This document shows, piece after piece, positions 20,213 through 24,800 of a DNA stretch of 24,800 nucleotides. A model generated the notes under the pieces. That model was not told where the DNA came from. It searched no databases and worked only from the letters and a program-made list of their open reading frames with translations. The stretch comes from CBDUVZ01 sp965370805 (GTDB taxonomy: Bacteria; Hydrothermota; Tepidihabitantia; Tepidihabitantales; Tepidihabitantaceae): positions 1-24,800 of the forward strand of contig CBDUVZ010000035.1 of the NCBI GenBank assembly GCA_965370805.1. Direction: 5' to 3'. The translations under genes were made by a program, and so were the position numbers. Position 1 is the first letter of the stretch; the number at the start of each line of letters is the position of its first letter.

Positions 20213-22111
20213 TCAGCGGATGACGGCGACTGCCTGTCGGCTTTGGACGTCGCCGGCGTTGAGCAGGAGGAAGTAGACGCCCGGGGAGAGACCGGCTGCA
20301 TCGACCGAGAGCCGATGAGTGCCGGCAGCGAGCCGGCCGGAGAAGACGGTCTCGACAACGCGGCCGGCGCGGTCAGCCAGTTGGATGCGGAGCGGTCCGC
20401 TCCGGTTCACATCAACCTGGAGCCTGAACGTCTTCCGAGTCGGGGACTGCAGAAGCCGCAGGTCGGTGGGCTTGAACGGCAGCGAGCCGTCGTGATTGAT
20501 TCCGGGCGGCGGTTCCACGATGACCTGGAGCGCGAGTCGGTCGTTCCAGTCGCGCTGGTCGTTGGCGAGCATCGTTGAGCAGGTAAGGACGACCAGACCT
20601 TCGGGATGGGCGTTCCACTCGCTGAATGTGACGGTGTCGGTTGCGCCGGGCTGGAGCGAAACCCGGATGGTGTCCGAGTAGTCGGCGCCGATGGTCAGCC
20701 TGACATCGAAGTCCGCGGCCATCTCGCCGTTGTTTGCGACCCGGGCCTGCGGGATAACCGGGACGTTCAGTTCCAGAGTCTCCCGCGACGTGGGGCGGAG
20801 GAACGCCTCGACAGCAGCATCCCGGTGCACCGCGGCCGGTCGGAGCAGGCCGTCACCAATCAGGGCCATCCCGTAGAACCACGAGCGTTCCCATACTTCC
20901 ATGCTGTCGGCGGCCCGCACGCAGAACCAGTCGCGGAAAGCCAGGGCGAGCGGCTTGCCGTCCGCCAGAGGCTGGTAGTAGTCGTCGAACTCCAGCATCG
21001 AGCCGGTCTTGGCTGAGCCGATTGCGCCAAGGCCGGCAGCGGTCTCCATGGCGTAGCGGCCCGCACAGAACCCGTTCTCAACGAACCGCGCGTTGGAGCA
21101 GGCGAAGAGGTTGTAGAAGCAGGCCTCGATGTCGAGGAAGGGGATTTCAGTCGCGTAGAACCAGTCCGTCTGCTGGTGGTTGTCGTAGTAGAAGCAGTGG
21201 CCGCCGAGCCAGGAGTGGGCGCAGAGCTGAATCCAATGGAACGGGGCCGAGTCGATTCAGGGCCGGTAGTCGGACGCCCTCGTGGTTTCGCGGTCCCAGA
21301 TTGAGACCCGCCGGCGATAGAGCAGGCCGACGTCCTGGTCCCAGCGCCAGGCGGCATTGTACCAGTCGTCGTCGATGTAGACCAGGGCGCGGTTGGTGAC
21401 GACAAGCTGACCCGTGCGGTATCGGTGAGCCCGGTCCAGATAGGCGGGCAGCAAGGTGTCCGGCCTGGCGAAGACCGCTGCGGGCAGCCGGCTGATGCCG
21501 ATTTCCGGCGCGACATCTCCGGTGTGACTGTCGAAGATGCTGTCACAGCCCGGAACCAGGCTGTCGAGGCTGTCAAGCTGTATGAAGCTGTCCAGCCAGA
21601 CTCCGTCGAGGTCCATGAAGTACAGTTCGCAGGGGAATTCCTCATAGCCGTCATTGGCCCCGACCCCGTTGAAGTCGTTGATTATCTGGAACCAGGCGAC
21701 CGGCAGGTCGCCGATGAGCACCGCGGCGACGAGTCCGGAGTCGTGTTCCGCCTGCAGGAAGGCCCGGAGGGATTCCGGCGAACTGCCGGTAATTGAGAAC
21801 GCGGCGACTTCATATCCCTCAAGCGTGAGGTCGGCCATCATCGTGTCGATGCCGGTGGCGAGCGGCTGGACGAGTGAGTCCTCGATGAGGATGTCCACCC
21901 GGTCGCCGAAGAACGGACCGGTGGGGAATTCGCCCGGTGCGGTTCCGCGGTCGAGCCGAAGGGTCTGCCAGGTTCTGTTCCGGTTGCAGTTGTCCAGCCA
22001 TTCCCGGCGGGATAGCGGCTTTGAGGAGTCCGGGCTCATCCAGCGAGTGACGGTTATGCCTTCGGGGGGACCCATCGGAACGAGCAGAGCGAGTATCAAT
22101 AGCAGTTGCAT
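20213..22111 (-). pseudogene. Gingipain-like (C25) secreted peptidase interrupted by one in-frame TGA
   Basis: From ATG 22111 a signal peptide (MQLLLILALLVPMGPPEG) leads to a C25-like fold: 'VDILIEDSLV', 'AAVLIGDLPVAWF', 'YFMDLDGVW' and 'GISRLPAAVFARPD'. At codon 285 (21259-21257) a TGA interrupts the frame, which then continues without shift: IDSAPFHWIQLCAHSWLGGH, 'CFYYDN', 'FYNLFACSNARFVENGF'. The probable catalytic His (299 or 305) and Cys338 both follow the TGA, so the short product should be inactive. A CARDB-like domain (VPVIPQARVANNGEMAADFD) and a C-terminal sorting domain (GLSPGVYFLLLNAG) end the 632-codon frame. A nonsense mutation or sequence error is most likely; readthrough is possible. 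An AGGA ribosome site precedes the ATG. C25 enzymes include gingipains and the PorU sortase; the sorting domain favours a secreted protease. Confidence 0.8.
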
Positions 22112-22230
22112 CAATCCTGCTCCGGTTCAGTGGTTTGACAGCGGAAGCCTGTCGATTACCGAATCAGCCATTCCCTGCAAGTCTACATCCGGACTGCCTG
22201 CCAATCAAGCGCAGCAGGACAGCCAGGTGG

Positions 22231-22258
22231 TTGACAATTCCCCAATCCGGGCAAGAAT
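22231..22258 (+). promoter_or_regulatory. Promoter of ligA, leaderless geometry
   Basis: TTGACA (22231-22236), a 16-nt spacer, AAGAAT (22253-22258), then 6 nt to the GTG at 22265. This is the same layout as at 1971-1999 and 4211-4239. Confidence 0.65.
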
Positions 22259-22264
22259 AGTGCC

Positions 22265-24268
22265 GTGACTGAGGCGCAGGCCCGCAGAGAAGCGAAACGG
22301 CTCCGGGCGGAGATTGGCGAGCACAACTACCGGTACTACGTCTTGGCTTTGCCGACCGTCTCCGATTATGAGTTCGACCTGCTCCTGAAGCGGCTCGATG
22401 AACTGGAGTGCCGGTTTCCCGGACTCGTGACCCCGGACTCGCCGACGCAGCGGGTGGGTGGGGAGCCGCTCAAGGAGTTCGCGACCGTGACGCACGAGAC
22501 GCCGATGCTGTCGCTGGACAATACCTATTCCTACGACGAACTGCGTGAGTTCGACGTCCGGGTGCGCAAGGTTGTGCCCGACCCGGCTTACATCGTCCAG
22601 TTGAAGATTGACGGGGTGGCGGTGTCGCTGCGGTACGAGGACTACTGCCTGGCGCGCGGCGCGACCCGGGGCGACGGGGTGCGGGGCGATGATATCACCG
22701 CGAACGCCCGGACTATCGGTTCGATTCCGCTCAGGCTGCGGAGGAAGAAGAAGCGGTTTGAGAAGTTCGAGGTCAGGGGCGAAGTGTATCTTCCGCGCGA
22801 GCGGTTCGCGGCTATCAACCGGGAGCGGGAAGAGGAGGGACTGGCGGTGTTCGCCAACCCGCGCAACGCCGCGGCCGGGACCCTGAAGTTGCTTGACCCG
22901 AAGGCGGTGAGCAAGCGGGGCCTGGACTGCTTCATCCATACGATTCCGCAGCCGATTTCCCGCAAGCCGGACAGCGACTGGAAGATGCTCGGGATTCTGG
23001 CCGGGCTCGGGTTCAGGACCGTGCCCGAGACCCGACGCCTCAAGGGGATTGAGGCGGTCATCGAGCACTGCGAGGAGTGGGCCGGGAAGCGGGCCGGACT
23101 GGCTTGCGACGTTGACGGTATGGTGGTGAAGCTGGACCGGTTCCAGGACCGCGAGGAGTTGGGCGCAACCGGGAAGAGCCCGCGCTGGGCCGTGGCGTAC
23201 AAGTACCCGCCCGAGCAGGCGGAAACTGTTGTCAGGAGGATATCCGTCAATGTCGGACGGACCGGTACGGTAACACCGGTTGCCGAGATGGACCAAGTGT
23301 TCATATCGGGCACGAGTGTTACCCATGCCAGCCTGCACAATATCGACGAGATTGAGCGCAAGGACATCCGGAAGGGCGATACGGTGGTCGTTCACAAGGC
23401 GGGTGAGATAATCCCGCAGGTACTCAGTGTCGTCAAAGAGAAGCGGAAGCGGGGCGCGAGGAAGTTCCGGATGCCGACCGCCTGCCCGGCCTGTGGCGCG
23501 AAGCTCTTCCGGGCCGCGGATGAAGTGGCGTGGCGCTGTGTAAACGCTTCGTGTCCGGCGATGCTCAAAGGCCGACTGCTCCATTTTGCGAGCCGGAGAG
23601 CGCTGGATATTGAAGGGTTCGGGGAGAAACTGGTCGACCAGCTCGTGGACCGGGAACTGGTGAAGGACTTCGCGGACCTGTATTCACTCGGGCTCGAACA
23701 GCTCACCGGCCTGGAGCGGATGGGGGAGAAGTCAGCCCGGAACCTGCTCGATGCGCTGAAGGAAAGCCGGAGCCGGCCGTTTGCGAGGGTTCTGTACGGG
23801 CTTGGCATCCGCCACGTCGGGGTTCATGCGGCCCGAATCCTGGTGCAGCAGTTCGGGTCGATGGCGGCGCTGCGCAAAGTCGGTTCCGATGAGATTGCAG
23901 CCGCTCCCGGCATCGGCCCGAGCGTTGCCGAGTCGGTGGGGAATTTCTTCGCGGACCGGGAGAACGTCGAACTGGTGGAGCGACTGCGGGCGGCCGGACT
24001 CAGGTTTGAGGAGCAGAAGGCGAGCGGTCCGAAGCCGCTGGCGGGCAGGAAGTTCGTGTTGACCGGGACCCTGGCAGGGCTCACGCGCGAGGAGGCAACC
24101 GAGCGGATAGTCTCGCTGGGTGGCATTGCCACAGTCTCGGTTTCCCGGAAGACTGACTACGTCGTGGTCGGCAGTGCGCCCGGGTCGAAGTATGACAAAG
24201 CCAGGGCTTTGGGTGTGACGGTCATCAATGAGAAGCAACTCCTCAAACTCATCGGGCGGAAAGAGTGA
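22265..24268 (+). CDS. ligA: NAD-dependent DNA ligase LigA
   Basis: 667 residues, full length for the family. It seals nicks in DNA using NAD+, in replication and repair. The Ia domain (HNYRYYVLALPTVSDYEFD) is followed by the nucleotidyltransferase domain with catalytic Lys114 in LKIDG, then RGDGVRGDDIT, EVRGEVYLP, the FANPRNAAAGTLK block and 'DGMVVKL'. The OB fold follows (VGRTGTVTPVAEM, 'HKAGEIIPQV'). A four-Cys zinc finger (CPACG and CVNASC), helix-hairpin-helix repeats (LERMGEKSARNLL; APGIGPSVAESV) and a C-terminal BRCT domain (AGRKFVLTGTLAGLTREEAT) complete it. Two usually conserved sites differ: Gln112 where most enzymes have Glu before LKxDG, and Phe37 where Tyr is usual in domain Ia. 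The GTG start lies 6 nt after the -10 box and has no Shine-Dalgarno. recG follows 33 nt later. Confidence 0.97.
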   Translation: MTEAQARREAKRLRAEIGEHNYRYYVLALPTVSDYEFDLLLKRLDELECRFPGLVTPDSPTQRVGGEPLKEFATVTHETPMLSLDNTYSYDELREFDVRVRKVVPDPAYIVQLKIDGVAVSLRYEDYCLARGATRGDGVRGDDITANARTIGSIPLRLRRKKKRFEKFEVRGEVYLPRERFAAINREREEEGLAVFANPRNAAAGTLKLLDPKAVSKRGLDCFIHTIPQPISRKPDSDWKMLGILAGLGFRTVPETRRLKGIEAVIEHCEEWAGKRAGLACDVDGMVVKLDRFQDREELGATGKSPRWAVAYKYPPEQAETVVRRISVNVGRTGTVTPVAEMDQVFISGTSVTHASLHNIDEIERKDIRKGDTVVVHKAGEIIPQVLSVVKEKRKRGARKFRMPTACPACGAKLFRAADEVAWRCVNASCPAMLKGRLLHFASRRALDIEGFGEKLVDQLVDRELVKDFADLYSLGLEQLTGLERMGEKSARNLLDALKESRSRPFARVLYGLGIRHVGVHAARILVQQFGSMAALRKVGSDEIAAAPGIGPSVAESVGNFFADRENVELVERLRAAGLRFEEQKASGPKPLAGRKFVLTGTLAGLTREEATERIVSLGGIATVSVSRKTDYVVVGSAPGSKYDKARALGVTVINEKQLLKLIGRKE

Positions 24269-24301
24269 TTCCTGCCAGGAAGGCACAAGGGGAAGCACAG
24301 G

Positions 24302-24800
24302 GTGTTGAAGCGCGGTAGCGGACTGGATACCCCGATTCAGTTCCTGAAGGGCATCGGCCCGAAGCGGGCGCGGCTGCTGGCCCGGCTCGGCGTCGAGACC
24401 GTGGGCCAGTTGCTGTTTCACGTGCCGCACCGCTACGTCGACCGGTCCACGACCCTGCCTATCCGCCAATTGACCGCCGGCGATGAAGTGACGGTCTTCG
24501 GGAGAGTCGTCGCGGCCGGTGCACGGCGGACCCGCAACTACAAGCAACTGGTCTCGTGCATGGTGAAGGACGAATCCGGGATGGTCGAAGCGGTCTGGTT
24601 CAACCGTTCGGACCTGAAGGACCGGTTCCAGGCCGGGCAGGAGATCATGCTCTCGGGCAAAGTGACCGCGTACCGGACCGTGCAGTTCGTGAACCCGGAC
24701 TACGAACTCCTGCAGCCTGACGGGGAGTTCTCCGGGACAAGGGCCGTCATCCCGGTGTATCCGCTCACTGAAGGGTTGTCCAGTTGGACCGTGCGCAGCG
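24302..24800 (+). CDS. recG: ATP-dependent DNA helicase RecG, N-terminal part (cut by window end)
   Basis: Open to the window edge (166 codons visible). The start is GTG 24302, preceded by AAGGGGAAG. The sequence begins with the typical RecG wedge region: TPIQFLKGIGPKRARLLARL, 'GVETVGQLLFHVPHRYVDRS', then an OB fold (GDEVTVFGRVVAAGARR, VKDESGMVEAVWFN, AGQEIMLSGKVTAYRTVQFV) and 'AVIPVYPLTEGLSS'. RecG remodels stalled replication forks and Holliday junctions. The helicase motifs lie outside the window. It is 33 nt after ligA in the same direction, a plausible DNA-maintenance operon. Confidence 0.93.
   Translation, partial: MLKRGSGLDTPIQFLKGIGPKRARLLARLGVETVGQLLFHVPHRYVDRSTTLPIRQLTAGDEVTVFGRVVAAGARRTRNYKQLVSCMVKDESGMVEAVWFNRSDLKDRFQAGQEIMLSGKVTAYRTVQFVNPDYELLQPDGEFSGTRAVIPVYPLTEGLSSWTVRS

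Noticed and set aside
20213..21049. Independent gene starting at ATG 21049
   Set aside because: It is in the same frame as the upstream half and would begin in the middle of the peptidase domain, after the Cys motif; no ribosome site is evident.
21228..21259. Definite selenocysteine codon with SECIS element
   Set aside because: The 6-bp stem has a 20-nt loop and includes the TGA itself, unlike known bacterial SECIS elements, and the site is not a catalytic Cys position. Kept only as a remote option.
20860..21654. Separate gene on the minus strand in another frame across the C25 region
   Set aside because: The translation is Ser/Thr/Arg-rich shadow sequence; the C25 motifs and sorting domain lie in the 20213-22111 frame.
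22134..22161. Second plus-strand promoter TTGACA-N16-TACCGA before ligA
   Set aside because: The -10 match is poor and it lies about 100 bp upstream of a better promoter at 22231-22258.

Overview
The window is GC-rich, tightly packed bacterial DNA. It encodes lipoproteins, a PorV/PorQ-type outer-membrane barrel, large secreted beta-propeller proteins with FlgD-like/Por-type C-terminal sorting domains, and a gingipain-like (C25) peptidase. Together these suggest a Gram-negative member of the FCB assemblage with type IX-like secretion, most like uncultivated lineages such as candidate division WOR-3. The lineage is inferred from gene style; no rRNA is present.

Layout. 1-824: two small genes, one with a sigma-region-4-like helix-turn-helix. 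825-1103: short repeats. 1104-3929: an outer-surface carboxypeptidase-regulatory-domain protein (-), then an exported endo/exonuclease/phosphatase protein overlapping a 2H phosphoesterase (+). 4065-4150: tRNA-Leu(CAA) (-), with a promoter back-to-back with that of a transglutaminase-like lipoprotein (4246-5646, +). 5781-11522: a minus-strand block with an NHL-repeat protein, a PorV-like barrel, a dolichol-kinase-like membrane protein and a large parvulin-type prolyl isomerase, separated by repeat arrays. 11579-12113: a dense repeat island ending in a 21-unit, 12-bp minisatellite. 12273-19191: a consensus promoter, a structured leader and a two-gene operon for giant SBBP/CARDB/kelch secreted proteins, closed by a long hairpin. 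19241-19972: a HAD hydrolase. 20213-22111: a C25-like peptidase gene broken by one in-frame TGA. 22265-24268: ligA. 24302 to the window end: the start of recG.

How the genes fit together. The PorV-like barrel, the C25-like protein and the three proteins with C-terminal sorting domains are plausibly machinery and cargo of one outer-membrane export route, with the prolyl isomerase as periplasmic chaperone. That link is inference. ligA and recG are ordinary DNA-maintenance genes.

Most notable: a C25-like gene interrupted by a single TGA just before its catalytic residues; the same promoter geometry before four genes, with the start codon 6-7 nt after the -10 box (leaderless mRNAs); paired six-bladed kelch-like propellers with a lysine-rich loop in almost every blade; intergenic regions built from short-period repeats of 7, 9 and 10 nt plus a palindromic element; and a 16-bp copy of the tRNA-Leu 3' end exactly 100 bp away.
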